The notes: a model not told the origin generated them from the letters alone. DNA of 64,000 nt from Clostridium tertium (GCF_017873245.1 NZ_JAGGJY010000001.1:586362-650361), one strand, 5' to 3'. Counted from the stretch's first letter, positions 29,493 through 38,611 are shown. Translations and numbers: made by a program.

Positions 29493-29543
29493 CCCCCTAG
29501 CTTTGTCTTATTATATAATTAAGATAAAGCTAGGGGGTATTTT
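29493..29543 (+). terminator. Strong hairpin between the two-component and ABC genes, overlapping the next ribosome binding site
   Basis: Positions 29493-29510 pair with 29520-29537 (18 bp, one G-U pair; arms CCCCCTAGC and GCTAGGGGG), followed by TATTTTT. It is a strong terminator for the two-component genes. The right arm GGGGG is also the only ribosome binding site candidate for the ABC ATPase gene at 29546, so the hairpin could also limit its translation. Confidence 0.88.
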
Positions 29544-29545
29544 TA

Positions 29546-30481
29546 ATGAGTATAATAGAAGTGAAAAATGTTACAAAAAGATTCAATGACAAGTTAGTTT
29601 TAGATAATGTAAGTTATGAAGTTAATAAGGGAGAAATATTTGGATTTATAGGACCCAATGGAGCAGGAAAATCAACTTTAATAAATATAATGACTAGTCT
29701 TTTATCACCAGATAGTGGAACTGTTAAGATTTGTGGGTATGACATTTTAAAAGAGCCAATAAAGGCTAAAGAATGTATAGGCTATGTACCGCAAGATATT
29801 TCGTTAATAGAAGAGTTAAATGCTTATGATAATTTAGAATTTTTTGGTGCCTTATATGGGTTAAAAGGAAAGGAACTTAAAGAAAGAATAAATGAAGCCT
29901 TAGAAGTTACAGGGCTTCAAGAAAAGAAAAAAGAAAAAGTTAAAAAATTTTCAGGCGGAATGAAGAGAAGACTTAATATTGCAGCTGCTATTATGCATCA
30001 TCCAAAAGTGTTAATAATGGATGAGCCTACTGTTGGAGTTGATCCTCAATCAAGAAATCATATATTTACTTTTACAAAAAATATCTGTAAAGAATGGGGG
30101 ACAACAGTTATATATACTTCACACTACATGGAAGAAGTTGAAGAACTATGCAGGCGAGTATTTATTATAGATTTAGGTAAAGAAGTATCTTATGGAACAA
30201 AAGAAGAAATAAAATCCTCAGTCTTTCCCAATAACAAGGTGATAATAGAAGCTAGTGATGTTACAGCAGAAGTTCTTCTAAATATAGAAAAATTAATAGG
30301 GGTAATAAAAGTTAAAGAACAAGATGATATTATTTCATTAACTATAGATTTAAATTTTAAGCTTCATAATGTACTTAGTATAATAGAGCAATATGGAGTT
30401 AATGTAAAAAAGATAAGCTATGAAGATGCACGACTAGAGGATGTATTTTTAGCCTTAACAGGAAAGAAGTTAAGGGATTAG
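29546..30481 (+). CDS. ABC transporter ATP-binding protein (NatA/DrrA-like)
   Basis: 311 residues. Walker A GPNGAGKST (about 38-46), signature FSGGMKRRL (about 134-142), Walker B VLIMDEPT and switch His in TSHYMEEVE are all intact. A C-terminal extension of about 90 residues, as in the DrrA/NatA/CcmA subgroup, follows. It drives export by the two ABC-2 permeases that follow at 12 bases and by overlap. The position next to a kinase-regulator pair suggests antibiotic or envelope-stress export. Translation may be limited by the preceding hairpin. Confidence 0.94.
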   Translation: MSIIEVKNVTKRFNDKLVLDNVSYEVNKGEIFGFIGPNGAGKSTLINIMTSLLSPDSGTVKICGYDILKEPIKAKECIGYVPQDISLIEELNAYDNLEFFGALYGLKGKELKERINEALEVTGLQEKKKEKVKKFSGGMKRRLNIAAAIMHHPKVLIMDEPTVGVDPQSRNHIFTFTKNICKEWGTTVIYTSHYMEEVEELCRRVFIIDLGKEVSYGTKEEIKSSVFPNNKVIIEASDVTAEVLLNIEKLIGVIKVKEQDDIISLTIDLNFKLHNVLSIIEQYGVNVKKISYEDARLEDVFLALTGKKLRD

Positions 30482-30492
30482 GGGTGAGTTAA

Positions 30493-31587
30493 ATGAAATT
30501 GATATATTATACAAAGACAACCTTAAAAGGGATGGTATCTAATGGAGCTGTAACACTTTTATACTATATACTATTTCCAGTTTTATTAGCAGCTTTTATG
30601 GGATTTTTTCAAAAAACACTTATGGATAGTCCATTAAAATTAGCAACTTTAAAAATTGAAATAAATGATATGGATAATAGTATTATGTCTAAAAATTTAA
30701 TATCCTTTTTAGAAAGTGATGATATGAAGGAACTTGTTGAAATAACTGATAAAAAAGCAAATGTAGAAGTTTCAATTCCAAAAGGATATGAAAATAATAT
30801 TGTATCTTTAAAAAGTGGTGAAATAATCATAAATAAGTTAGAAGAAGGCTATAGTAATTCTACCAATACCTTAAAAACTATTTTAGATAAATATCATGAA
30901 AGTCTTTATGTTAGTTTATCTGGAGGATCCAATGAAGATTTAGCAAAAGTTTCTGGAGAATCTGTTATTGAAAAAATAGATATAGATTCTAAAAAAACAT
31001 CTAGTAGTTATGAAAAAATGGCTGCATCAATGATAGCCTTTGTAATAATTATGTTGATTTTTAGTCTTATACAATCTAATTATGCAGAAGTGAGCGTAAA
31101 TCTTGATAAAAGGGTTGCATCAACACCTGTAACTAGAAAGCAATATTTTTATTATGATTCTTTTGCATTATTTGTATATTCAACTGTTATTATTTCAGGA
31201 TATGTATTTTTCTTTAGAATTTCAGGAATAAGCTTTACTGGAGGTATTTTTCCTTTATTGATATTAATTTTAACTTCGTCTATGTTAGTAGTATCATTAA
31301 GTAAATTTGTTTACACCTTTTTTGGAGCTAAGTATGGTAAGGTTGTAGGAGCATTAATATTTACACTTCCTATAATAGGAATGGAAATGTTCACTGGAGA
31401 AGGAAATGCATTAAAAGTTTTATCACCAACACATTATATTTCAAAGTTATTTACTTTATATAATTTAAATGGAAGCTTTAGCGCCAATAATAAGGATTTA
31501 ATATTAATTCTTTCTATTTCAATAATACTATTTATAATTGCAATATTAAAAATAAGTTTATCTAAGGAGGAAAGAAGATGCGTTTAA
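30493..31587 (+). CDS. ABC-2 type exporter permease
   Basis: 364 residues. The first membrane segment (about 20-40) is followed by a large extracytoplasmic loop (about 45-180) and five further membrane segments (about 185-360), the ABC2_membrane_3 layout. It overlaps the next permease gene by 10 bases, so the two are translationally coupled and probably form a heterodimer with the ATPase before them. Substrate unknown. Confidence 0.88.
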   Translation: MKLIYYTKTTLKGMVSNGAVTLLYYILFPVLLAAFMGFFQKTLMDSPLKLATLKIEINDMDNSIMSKNLISFLESDDMKELVEITDKKANVEVSIPKGYENNIVSLKSGEIIINKLEEGYSNSTNTLKTILDKYHESLYVSLSGGSNEDLAKVSGESVIEKIDIDSKKTSSSYEKMAASMIAFVIIMLIFSLIQSNYAEVSVNLDKRVASTPVTRKQYFYYDSFALFVYSTVIISGYVFFFRISGISFTGGIFPLLILILTSSMLVVSLSKFVYTFFGAKYGKVVGALIFTLPIIGMEMFTGEGNALKVLSPTHYISKLFTLYNLNGSFSANNKDLILILSISIILFIIAILKISLSKEERRCV

Positions 31588-32648
31588 TAAGATTAACCAT
31601 AATTAATTTAAGAAGAAGTTTAAAAAATCCAGCTATCTTAATGATGACATTTTTCCTTCCAATGGTAGTTTTATTTGGAGTAGTTGGACCTAGCTCAAAG
31701 GAATCATCTTTAGGAAAGATAGGGATATTAGATAAATCTTCTGGTAAATATTCAAAAGATTTAATAAGTGATTTATCTGAAAAATATTCAATAGAAGAGT
31801 TAGATAGCGAAGCTGAAGATAAATATAATGATTTAAGAGATAAAAAGCTTGGAGCTATATATGTAATAGACAAGGATTTTGAAGAAAAAATAGACAATGG
31901 AGAAGTTCCTAAGATAAAAACTTATATAAATGAAGCTGGTATGGGTGCTGTTGTTGCAGATAATATTATAGCTGATCATATTAATAAGTTGCTTAAAGAA
32001 GGCATAAACGATGGGCTTAGTACCAACACTGTTAAAACTATAATAGTGGATAATTTTGAAGTAAATAAAGCTGATTATGTTCTTACTGTATTAATGATAT
32101 GCTATTTTATGATGATAGGTGGATCTATATTAACTGATGATATAATTAAACTTAAAGCTCAAAAGGTTTTAAGAAGAACAATATCAACTGGAAATTCAGA
32201 TAAAGTTATTTTAGGTTCCTTATATTTATCAGCATTTATTCTTCAAAGTGTAATAAGCTCAACAACATTAATTTTATCAATTAATATATTTAAAATAGAA
32301 AATTATAATTTAGGTGAAGGAATACTAGTTATTATGCTAAGTAGCTTAGTTACAACATCATTAATTATAGCTGCTACAAGATGGCTTAAAAATCAAACAA
32401 TATCAAGTCTAGCTATTGTAGTTTTTGGCTTACTATCATTTGGTGTTGCAATGCTAGGAAGCGGACTTCAAGAATTTGATAATGTACCTCAAATAATAAA
32501 TAGTTTAAGTATAATTTCACCTTTTTCATGGATGGTACAAATTATAAATGAAGGTAAAATAGTAGTGCCGATTGTAGTTATAATATTAATGTCAGCAGTA
32601 TTCTTTACAGCAGGAAGCTTTAGACTTAGAGATTATGCTAAGGAGTAA
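31578..32648 (+). CDS. ABC-2 type exporter permease (second subunit)
   Basis: 356 residues with the same layout as its neighbour: a short N-terminal membrane segment (about 18-38, MMTFFLPMVVLFGVVGP), an outer loop to about 165, then six membrane segments. The start at 31578 overlaps the preceding gene and is preceded by AAGGAGG. With the ATPase and the first permease it completes a four-component exporter module next to its two-component system. Confidence 0.88.
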   Translation: MRLIRLTIINLRRSLKNPAILMMTFFLPMVVLFGVVGPSSKESSLGKIGILDKSSGKYSKDLISDLSEKYSIEELDSEAEDKYNDLRDKKLGAIYVIDKDFEEKIDNGEVPKIKTYINEAGMGAVVADNIIADHINKLLKEGINDGLSTNTVKTIIVDNFEVNKADYVLTVLMICYFMMIGGSILTDDIIKLKAQKVLRRTISTGNSDKVILGSLYLSAFILQSVISSTTLILSINIFKIENYNLGEGILVIMLSSLVTTSLIIAATRWLKNQTISSLAIVVFGLLSFGVAMLGSGLQEFDNVPQIINSLSIISPFSWMVQIINEGKIVVPIVVIILMSAVFFTAGSFRLRDYAKE

Positions 32649-32709
32649 ATAGACATCTTATAAATTATTTGCTAAAATATAGTCAATAAATCTTATGGAG
32701 GAAAACTAA

Positions 32710-32904
32710 ATGATTTCTAAGAAACAACTTAAAGATGAAATAATAACTTATGACATAATAACTTACAAAGATGAAGATGGAAAGCAAGTAGAATATGTTG
32801 AAGTTACTCTTACTGATAGAATTATTGATGTATATATGGATATTAGAGAAGTTAATATAGGTCTTATTGCAAATAAAATAATTGAAGATAATTTATACAA
32901 ATAA
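32710..32904 (+). CDS. Small protein of unknown function
   Basis: 64 residues, soluble and acidic, with the alternating pattern YKDEDGKQVEYVEVTLTDRI that looks like a beta-hairpin followed by a helix. I recognise no family. ATGGAGG lies 8 bases before the ATG and a perfect terminator overlaps the stop, so it is a real gene. It follows the permease gene by 61 bases and could be the last gene of the exporter operon. Confidence 0.7.
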   Translation: MISKKQLKDEIITYDIITYKDEDGKQVEYVEVTLTDRIIDVYMDIREVNIGLIANKIIEDNLYK

Positions 32905-32937
32905 AAAGTGGTGAAATTTAATATTTCACCACTTTTA
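32904..32937 (+). terminator. Rho-independent terminator after the small gene
   Basis: A perfect 14-bp stem (32904-32917 with 32922-32935, AAAAGTGGTGAAAT) with a 4-base loop. The stop codon is part of the left arm. The arms are symmetric (A run and T run), so it could act in both directions. Confidence 0.88.
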
Positions 32938-33095
32938 AGCTAATGTATCCTTACCATTAATAGAACATAACCTACATATGGCTAAGATATATAGCTAAAT
33001 ATAATCTTCTATTTCTTTCTTAATGATAATATTTGAAGAATTTCTACTTATAGTATATTATTGTAAATAGAATTGTAAAAGGTGGGGGATTTTTT

Positions 33096-33689
33096 ATGTG
33101 TGATATCAAAAGAAAAAAGGATATTAGTAAGATAAAGAAAAGTATTGAAGAAAAAATGGAAGTGCTTTTTGAAAAGGCTCATAAATATACTGAAAACTTA
33201 AGTCATGAGGATATAGTAAGATTACATGAAAATCATGTTAAAGATGTTTTTTATGCTTATATTAATAATATTCCTTCTCTACAAAAGATAGTAGTGGATA
33301 TAGGAGAGAAAAAAGTATTAGAAGAGATTAAATCTAAGTTTATGGCAAATTTTCATTTTCATGAGAAGATGGTAAAGTGCGAAGAACTTAGGGATGATAG
33401 GAAAACTAAATATACAGAGGAAGAAATTTTAGAAAATAATAAGAAAATATCAAAATATATTGATGAAGTAGTAACATCAATTATTCAAGAATGTAGAGAT
33501 TTAAATACTGAGGAAATAAAAGAAATACATATATTTATATTTAAACTTATATTCCAATCAGATATAGAACATATTCCTTGTTTTAAAAGTGCATCTAAAA
33601 CTATGAATATAGATGTTATAAATAGAATTCACGATAGAAAAATAACAGAAACTATAAGTAAGTATATATCAATGATTAAAGAAAATTGA
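33096..33689 (+). CDS. Orphan helical protein with an internal duplication
   Basis: 197 residues, predicted all-helical and highly charged, with no membrane segment. I recognise no family. The two halves look related: residues about 38-85 (SHEDIVRLHENHVKDVF, then NNIPSLQ) align with about 136-183 (NTEEIKEIHIFIFKLIF, then EHIPCFK). This suggests duplication of a helical unit of roughly 95 residues. GGTGGGGG precedes the start. It stands alone between a terminator and the reductase gene. Confidence 0.75.
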   Translation: MCDIKRKKDISKIKKSIEEKMEVLFEKAHKYTENLSHEDIVRLHENHVKDVFYAYINNIPSLQKIVVDIGEKKVLEEIKSKFMANFHFHEKMVKCEELRDDRKTKYTEEEILENNKKISKYIDEVVTSIIQECRDLNTEEIKEIHIFIFKLIFQSDIEHIPCFKSASKTMNIDVINRIHDRKITETISKYISMIKEN

Positions 33690-33740
33690 AATAAAAAAGA
33701 TAATCTCTAGAGCGGAAAAATATAAGAAGGAGTAAGAGTT

Positions 33741-34310
33741 ATGTCAAATAATATAAAACAGAGAAGAATAATATTAGATTTAGCAACTACTTTAGATGGT
33801 TTTATTGAAGGAAAAAATGGTGAGGTCGATTGGTGCATTATGGACACTGATATGGGGTTCACTAATTTTTTGAATGAAATTGATACTATTTTATATGGAA
33901 GAAAAAGTTATGATTTATGGGGACAATATATACCCCAAGACGAAGATTCCGATAATGAAAAAGAAATTTGGGAATTGATTAATAGTAAAGAAAAATATGT
34001 GTTTTCTAGGACTCAAATAGCTAGTGATAATCAAGCAATATTCATAAATGAAAATATTCTTGAAGAAGTAAATAAATTGAAGAATAAGCCTGGTAAAGAT
34101 ATTTGGCTATATGGGGGAGCAAGTCTTATTACAACTTTTATAAATTTAGGGCTTATTGATGAATTTAGATTATCTATTCACCCTGTTATTTTAGGAGAAG
34201 GAAAACCGTTGTTTACTGATGTAAAACAAAGATTGAATTTAAAAATGGTTAATGCCAGAACGTTTTCTTCTGGTGTTGTACAACTAATCTATCATTGGAA
34301 TGGCAATTAA
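33741..34310 (+). CDS. Dihydrofolate reductase-fold protein (RibD C-terminal domain family)
   Basis: 189 residues, single domain. The start ILDLATTLDGFIEGKNGEVDW, the central LYGRKSYDLWG and the IWLYGGASLI and HPVILGEGKPLF blocks are those of the RibD_C/YwjB-YyaP group, which have the NADPH-binding fold of dihydrofolate reductase. The physiological substrate of these stand-alone members is unknown. AGAAGGAG precedes the start. Confidence 0.92.
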   Translation: MSNNIKQRRIILDLATTLDGFIEGKNGEVDWCIMDTDMGFTNFLNEIDTILYGRKSYDLWGQYIPQDEDSDNEKEIWELINSKEKYVFSRTQIASDNQAIFINENILEEVNKLKNKPGKDIWLYGGASLITTFINLGLIDEFRLSIHPVILGEGKPLFTDVKQRLNLKMVNARTFSSGVVQLIYHWNGN

Positions 34311-34680
34311 TTTTTTACGAAGGAAAAAGCAAATGTCCTAATGTTAGATAGAATTTATATTAAAGGTGATAATTTAAATAATAAAAAAATTATAAAAGAA
34401 AATTATTAAGTAAAATAAAGCAAGTATTTTTATTACGAATATAAAGGTGAATATAAATATGAGTATAAATGGATATGTTCTATAAGCTATTTATATTCGC
34501 CACTTATATTTATCATTTTAAACTAATAAATGAAGTTTTAGTTACATAATAATATGAATTAAATTTTCGATTTTTATAAAATTTAGAATATAAGTCTAAA
34601 TTTAAGCTATCTAAAATCAGTAAATTTTTATAAAATAAGATCATGATAGGTGATTTTTTATTGAAAGAAATATATAGTTA
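34311..34680. other. Gap without a gene, containing a large hairpin
   Basis: No convincing gene. Positions about 34438-34459 pair with 34489-34513 (GGTGAATATAAAT with ATTTATATTCGCC) around a 30-base loop with a short ATG frame inside. The stem lacks a following T run, so a terminator role is unclear. The segment next to the minus-strand gene (34621-34680) shows only a weak ATCATGAT palindrome. Confidence 0.5.
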
Positions 34681-35028
34681 TCAATTAACTAGTATTGCAT
34701 AAAAATTAACTAGTGTACTTATTATACCAAAACCACAAAGAAATCCAGTGATAACTCGTCTTGTATTATTAGAAGGATATATTTTTTTATGTTGAATAAA
34801 CCAATCAATAAACATAATTGCTGCAAAAATTAAACTTAAACTAATGGAGATTTTAAGATTAAAAAATAAAGCTAGTATACCTAAAAGATATCCTATTAAC
34901 AAACCTGTACATCTTGCACACATAGGAAACTGATAATTATAAAAGAAAAAGCTTCTTTCAGATTTTTGATGACAAGTTTTAGAAAAAAGCTTCATAAAAA
35001 ATAACCAAATCTTATCTTTTTTATTCAT
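34681..35028 (-). CDS. DUF2085 membrane protein
   Basis: 115 residues. The motifs FSKTCHQKSERSFF and FPMCARCTGL (histidine and cysteines, about residues 18-45) are the signature of DUF2085, followed by two to three membrane segments. The conserved Cys-His set suggests metal binding, but no function is known. Its start overlaps the last 8 bases of the zinc-ribbon gene upstream on the minus strand, so the two are coupled. Confidence 0.88.
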   Translation of the reverse strand: MNKKDKIWLFFMKLFSKTCHQKSERSFFFYNYQFPMCARCTGLLIGYLLGILALFFNLKISISLSLIFAAIMFIDWFIQHKKIYPSNNTRRVITGFLCGFGIISTLVNFYAILVN

Positions 35029-35251
35029 CTATAAATCTCTTTCCACAATCATTGCAAATGCATGTTGTTTTTTCTTTTTCACCTTCAGCACAGCATAGAC
35101 CACACAGCAATCCAATAGGGCCAAGACATATGGTTCCTATAACTCCACTTGTTATATCAAAGTCCTCATTCTTCTTTTCTATTATGATTTTTATATTTTT
35201 ACTTTTACAAAATGGGCATTCAACATTTTCCTTTGAATTATTGATATCCAT
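35021..35251 (-). CDS. Small zinc-ribbon protein with hydrophobic centre
   Basis: 76 residues. Two knuckles, CPFCKSKN near the N-terminus and CICNDCGKRF near the C-terminus, flank a hydrophobic, glycine- and cysteine-rich stretch (TICLGPIGLLCGLCCAE). This layout, a split zinc ribbon around a membrane-dipping segment, resembles LITAF-like proteins. It is translated ahead of and overlaps the DUF2085 gene by 8 bases, suggesting a joint membrane-associated role that is unknown. Confidence 0.8.
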   Translation of the reverse strand: MDINNSKENVECPFCKSKNIKIIIEKKNEDFDITSGVIGTICLGPIGLLCGLCCAEGEKEKTTCICNDCGKRFIDE

Positions 35252-35637
35252 TTACAATCCTCCATGTAATTATATTATCAATTATATTTTTACTTATATA
35301 TAAAATTATACCATTATATGGGTGTATTATAAAATTATTTTTACGAATATAAGATATTTAATAGAAGTATTAGAATAAGATGAAATTAAATAATTTCAAA
35401 TTAATATTATTTATCTTTATAATATCATATTCTAGATTCTCTTTTTAAATTCATTTGGTATATAAGATAAAATTATATCAACTTTATTTAAATTTACTAT
35501 AATACTTAATTTAAACTATTAGACTTAATAAAAATACATATTTTAGAAAAATTTAAGAAATATATACAAAATTCGTAATGTTTACATGTTATTATATAAT
35601 TAGTAAAAATTAACAGAAAGCTTGTGAGGAAGTCTAT
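35252..35637. other. AT-rich divergent promoter gap without a gene
   Basis: This 386-base stretch separates the minus-strand zinc-ribbon gene from the plus-strand methyltransferase cluster and should hold both promoters. It is extremely AT-rich; a TATAAT box occurs at about 35595. I found no short precursor-peptide frame with a ribosome binding site in it. Confidence 0.5.
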
Positions 35638-36216
35638 ATGAGTTACTTATTTAAATATTATAGTAAGCAATATGATAAGTTTATGAAAATATTTAATTTA
35701 GATAAAAATAAAGAAATAGTAAAGGTACTAAAAGATATTAATAATTTAGAGATTTTAGATATTGGTGGGGGAACAGGAACTCTTGCAGATACTTTAATAA
35801 ATTTAGGTGCAAATGTAACTATTCTTGACCCAGAGATTAAAATGACTAATATAGCTAAGGAAAAAAATAATAAAGTCAATATACTCAATGGATATTTAAC
35901 TAATGTAGGTTTAAATGATGAATTATTTGATTTAATTATAATGAGGGATTCATTTCATCATATAGAAGATAAAGAAGAAACATTAAAAGAGTGTAAAAGA
36001 TTACTAAATAATAAAGGTAAAATTTTAATTTATGAATTTGATAAAACTAATATAATAACTAAACTTATATATATTTTTGAAAGAAGTTGTTTTGAAAAAG
36101 TTAAAATGCTATCTAAAAATGAAATGAAAAAATTAGCTTCAAAGTATTTTAATAATGGTGAAATAATTGAAATATCAAGCTATGAGTATATATATTGGGC
36201 AGAAAAATCAAACTAA
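35638..36216 (+). CDS. Class I SAM-dependent methyltransferase
   Basis: 192 residues, a single Rossmann-fold methyltransferase domain. Motif I is ILDIGGGTGTLADTL (about 38-52), the acidic end of strand 2 is ILDPEIKM, and motif post-II is FDLIIMRDSFHHIED (about 99-113). The pattern is that of UbiE/Methyltransf_11 enzymes; substrate unknown. GTGAGGAAG precedes the ATG. It is followed after 12 bases by a second methyltransferase gene and then by a radical SAM gene, forming an apparent biosynthetic operon. Confidence 0.9.
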   Translation: MSYLFKYYSKQYDKFMKIFNLDKNKEIVKVLKDINNLEILDIGGGTGTLADTLINLGANVTILDPEIKMTNIAKEKNNKVNILNGYLTNVGLNDELFDLIIMRDSFHHIEDKEETLKECKRLLNNKGKILIYEFDKTNIITKLIYIFERSCFEKVKMLSKNEMKKLASKYFNNGEIIEISSYEYIYWAEKSN

Positions 36217-36228
36217 AGGGGTTATTTT

Positions 36229-37101
36229 ATGAATACTTTAAAAGGGCTATTTAAAATTATAAAATTATTTTTTTCTAAAAGGTATACTAGTTTAAATGAT
36301 ATAGCAAATTCATATACAAGAGTAAGTAAAAATTATAATGAATACTTCTTAAAGGAAATGCATCAATATAATAAAGAGATGTTAGATAAACTTATTATAA
36401 GATATATTGATAATAAGGCTAACTCATCTCCTAAAATCCTTGATCTTGCTTGTGGGACAGGCTTTAATAGTAATTTTATAAATTCTAAAATAAACAACTC
36501 AAATTTTATCTTAATAGATATATCAGAAGGGATGCTAAATGAAGCTAAAAAGAATTTAAACTTAAATGCTAACTTTTTAAAAAGCGATATGTTATCTTTT
36601 TTAAAAAGCTCAAAAGACAATAGTTTTGATCTTGTTATATGTTCTTGGGCAATTAAATATCAAAATCCCCATGAAATTATAAGTGAGGTTTCTAGAGTTT
36701 TAAAAAAGGATGGATACTTTGCCGTAATAGTTAATTTAAAAGGTACATTACCAGAGGTTAGAAAAATATATTCAAAACTTGTTTTAAGAAACTATAAGAA
36801 AATAAATAAAATAATGAAAGAACTTCCTAATCCAATTCATCATAAGACTTTTACAAGATGGTTTGAAAAAGAAAGTTTTTCTAAAATAGAAGTAAAAAGT
36901 GGATCTCATATATTTACTTTTGATAATACAAAATCATTAGTATCTTTTGTAACATCTACAGGAGCTTTAGCTGGATTTGATGCCATGGTAAATATGGAAG
37001 ATGAAGAGGTTAAAAGTTCAATGATTAAGTTATTTAATGATAAAGGAATAAAAACAATTACTCATAAATATGTTTGGGGGATTTTTAAAAATGATAAGTA
37101 A
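36229..37101 (+). CDS. Class I SAM-dependent methyltransferase (second)
   Basis: 290 residues. Motif I KILDLACGTGFNSNFI (about 68-83), strand 2 FILIDISEGML and the motif post-II FDLVICSWAIKY (about 130-141) define a UbiE-like methyltransferase. An N-terminal extension of about 60 residues and a C-terminal domain of about 100 residues go beyond the catalytic core. It shares only the core with its neighbour. Its last 11 bases overlap the start of the radical SAM gene, so translation is coupled. Confidence 0.9.
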   Translation: MNTLKGLFKIIKLFFSKRYTSLNDIANSYTRVSKNYNEYFLKEMHQYNKEMLDKLIIRYIDNKANSSPKILDLACGTGFNSNFINSKINNSNFILIDISEGMLNEAKKNLNLNANFLKSDMLSFLKSSKDNSFDLVICSWAIKYQNPHEIISEVSRVLKKDGYFAVIVNLKGTLPEVRKIYSKLVLRNYKKINKIMKELPNPIHHKTFTRWFEKESFSKIEVKSGSHIFTFDNTKSLVSFVTSTGALAGFDAMVNMEDEEVKSSMIKLFNDKGIKTITHKYVWGIFKNDK

Positions 37102-38314
37102 TACAATACCAATTATGAAAGCAATGTTAAATAAAGATGTACGACGTAATTTTTTTTATATACATAAGAGATTTAAACAAAGTAAGGATTATAAGCCTAT
37201 AAATGTTATAAAGTGTGGGATGAATGTTATAAAAAACGATAGGATAGCAGTTCATAATAACAACTTTGTAGTTAATTCATTTTTGCCACCTTTAAATAGC
37301 ATAGCTTATAAAAGTATTGTAGATGCAGTTCCTGGAGAAAATGCTGAATTCTTTTATAATCATACTATTGGAAAAAGACTTGCTCCAATTTCTACATATA
37401 TAGCTATTACAGGGAGATGCATCTATAATTGTTGGCATTGCAGTGCAAAAAGATTTATTAAAGATAAAAATGATAAATCAAAAGAAATGACAACATATGA
37501 AATAAAGAAAATAATAAAAGCACTTCAAGATTTAGGAGTTGGAATCATTGGATTTACAGGGGGAGAGCCTCTTCTTAGAAATGATTTAGAAGAAATAATA
37601 AGTAGTATTGATAATAGAAGTATTTCATATTTATTTACAAATGGCTATTCACTAAATCTTAATAAAGCAAAAGAATTAAAAAAAGCTGGTCTTTTTGGAG
37701 TAGGAATAAGTATAGACAGCTTATATAAGGAAAATCATGATAAAAAGAGAGGATATAGTGGAGCTTATGAAAATTCAATTTTAGCAATAAAAAATTGTAA
37801 AGAAGCTGGCCTTTATACTATGGCTCAAACTGTATGTACGAAGGAAATGCTAAAAAGTGGTGAAATATATAAGTTAGGTAAGTTTTTAAAAACTTTAGGA
37901 GTAGATGAAGTTAGAATACTAGAACCTATACCATGTGGGTCTCTTTTAGTAAAATCAGATGAAATATTCTCTAAAGAAGATAAAGAAGAATTAATAAAGA
38001 TTCATATAAAATTTAATAGGGATAAAGAATATCCTAAAACATCAGTATTTCCATATGTTGAATCAAAAGATCAATTTGGATGTGGAGCAGGGGTGCAACA
38101 TTCTTATATAGACAATGAGGGAAACTTCATGCCTTGTGACTTTGTTCCTCAATCCTTTGGAAATGTACTAACTGAAGATATAAAAGATATATGGGATAAA
38201 ATGCATGGTAAATTAGGCAAAGCTAAAACCTATTGCTATGCAAAGAAATGTGATAAATGTAGCGATAATGAGTTACCTAGATATTATAAATTACTAAAGG
38301 GTGATATATCCTAA
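37091..38314 (+). CDS. Radical SAM protein with SPASM-like C-terminus
   Basis: 407 residues. The cluster motif is C110-x3-C114-x2-C117 (CIYNCWHC). A GFTGGEPLL motif and the ISIDS strand follow. The C-terminus has further cysteines in FGCGAGVQHSYI, MPCDFV and CYAKKCDKCSDN, as in SPASM/twitch enzymes that carry auxiliary clusters. An N-terminal region of about 100 residues precedes the radical SAM core. SPASM proteins modify ribosomal peptides or act on cofactors such as heme d1, PQQ or mycofactocin. No precursor peptide is seen nearby, so a small-molecule product is equally possible. I place the start at 37091, within the previous gene, with GGGGGA upstream. Confidence 0.9.
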   Translation: MISNTIPIMKAMLNKDVRRNFFYIHKRFKQSKDYKPINVIKCGMNVIKNDRIAVHNNNFVVNSFLPPLNSIAYKSIVDAVPGENAEFFYNHTIGKRLAPISTYIAITGRCIYNCWHCSAKRFIKDKNDKSKEMTTYEIKKIIKALQDLGVGIIGFTGGEPLLRNDLEEIISSIDNRSISYLFTNGYSLNLNKAKELKKAGLFGVGISIDSLYKENHDKKRGYSGAYENSILAIKNCKEAGLYTMAQTVCTKEMLKSGEIYKLGKFLKTLGVDEVRILEPIPCGSLLVKSDEIFSKEDKEELIKIHIKFNRDKEYPKTSVFPYVESKDQFGCGAGVQHSYIDNEGNFMPCDFVPQSFGNVLTEDIKDIWDKMHGKLGKAKTYCYAKKCDKCSDNELPRYYKLLKGDIS

Positions 38315-38338
38315 TTATCATTAGAATTGAGGTAAGAT

Positions 38339-38611
38339 ATGTATTTTATAAAAAGTCATTTAAAGGTACACTTAAAATATTGGTATATGTATTTGTTAAT
38401 AGCTGTTGCAATAATTCCAGGATATACAATTTCATTAATGTTTGCATGGTTTCTTTCTAATTTTGGATTTAATGAATTAATTTGTTTTATTATAGCCATA
38501 TTATTAGGGGGAGCTATACTTAGTTTACCTTTGTTATTAAATAATTATAAAGTTTCAAAGGAGATAAATATTAAAAGAGGAAAGAAAATCAACTTAGTTT
38601 TTTTATTTTGA
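38339..38611 (+). CDS. Small two-helix membrane protein
   Basis: 90 residues with two strong membrane segments (about 15-40 and 45-68) and a basic C-terminus. I recognise no family. It begins 24 bases after the radical SAM gene with GAGGTAAGAT upstream and is probably the last gene of that operon. It might be a membrane anchor or immunity-type protein, but this is only context. Confidence 0.65.
   Translation: MYFIKSHLKVHLKYWYMYLLIAVAIIPGYTISLMFAWFLSNFGFNELICFIIAILLGGAILSLPLLLNNYKVSKEINIKRGKKINLVFLF

Noticed and set aside
34438..34513. Large hairpin considered as a small structured RNA or riboswitch
   Set aside because: It matches no riboswitch consensus I know, the arms are mostly A and T, and no promoter or regulated gene lies in the right place.
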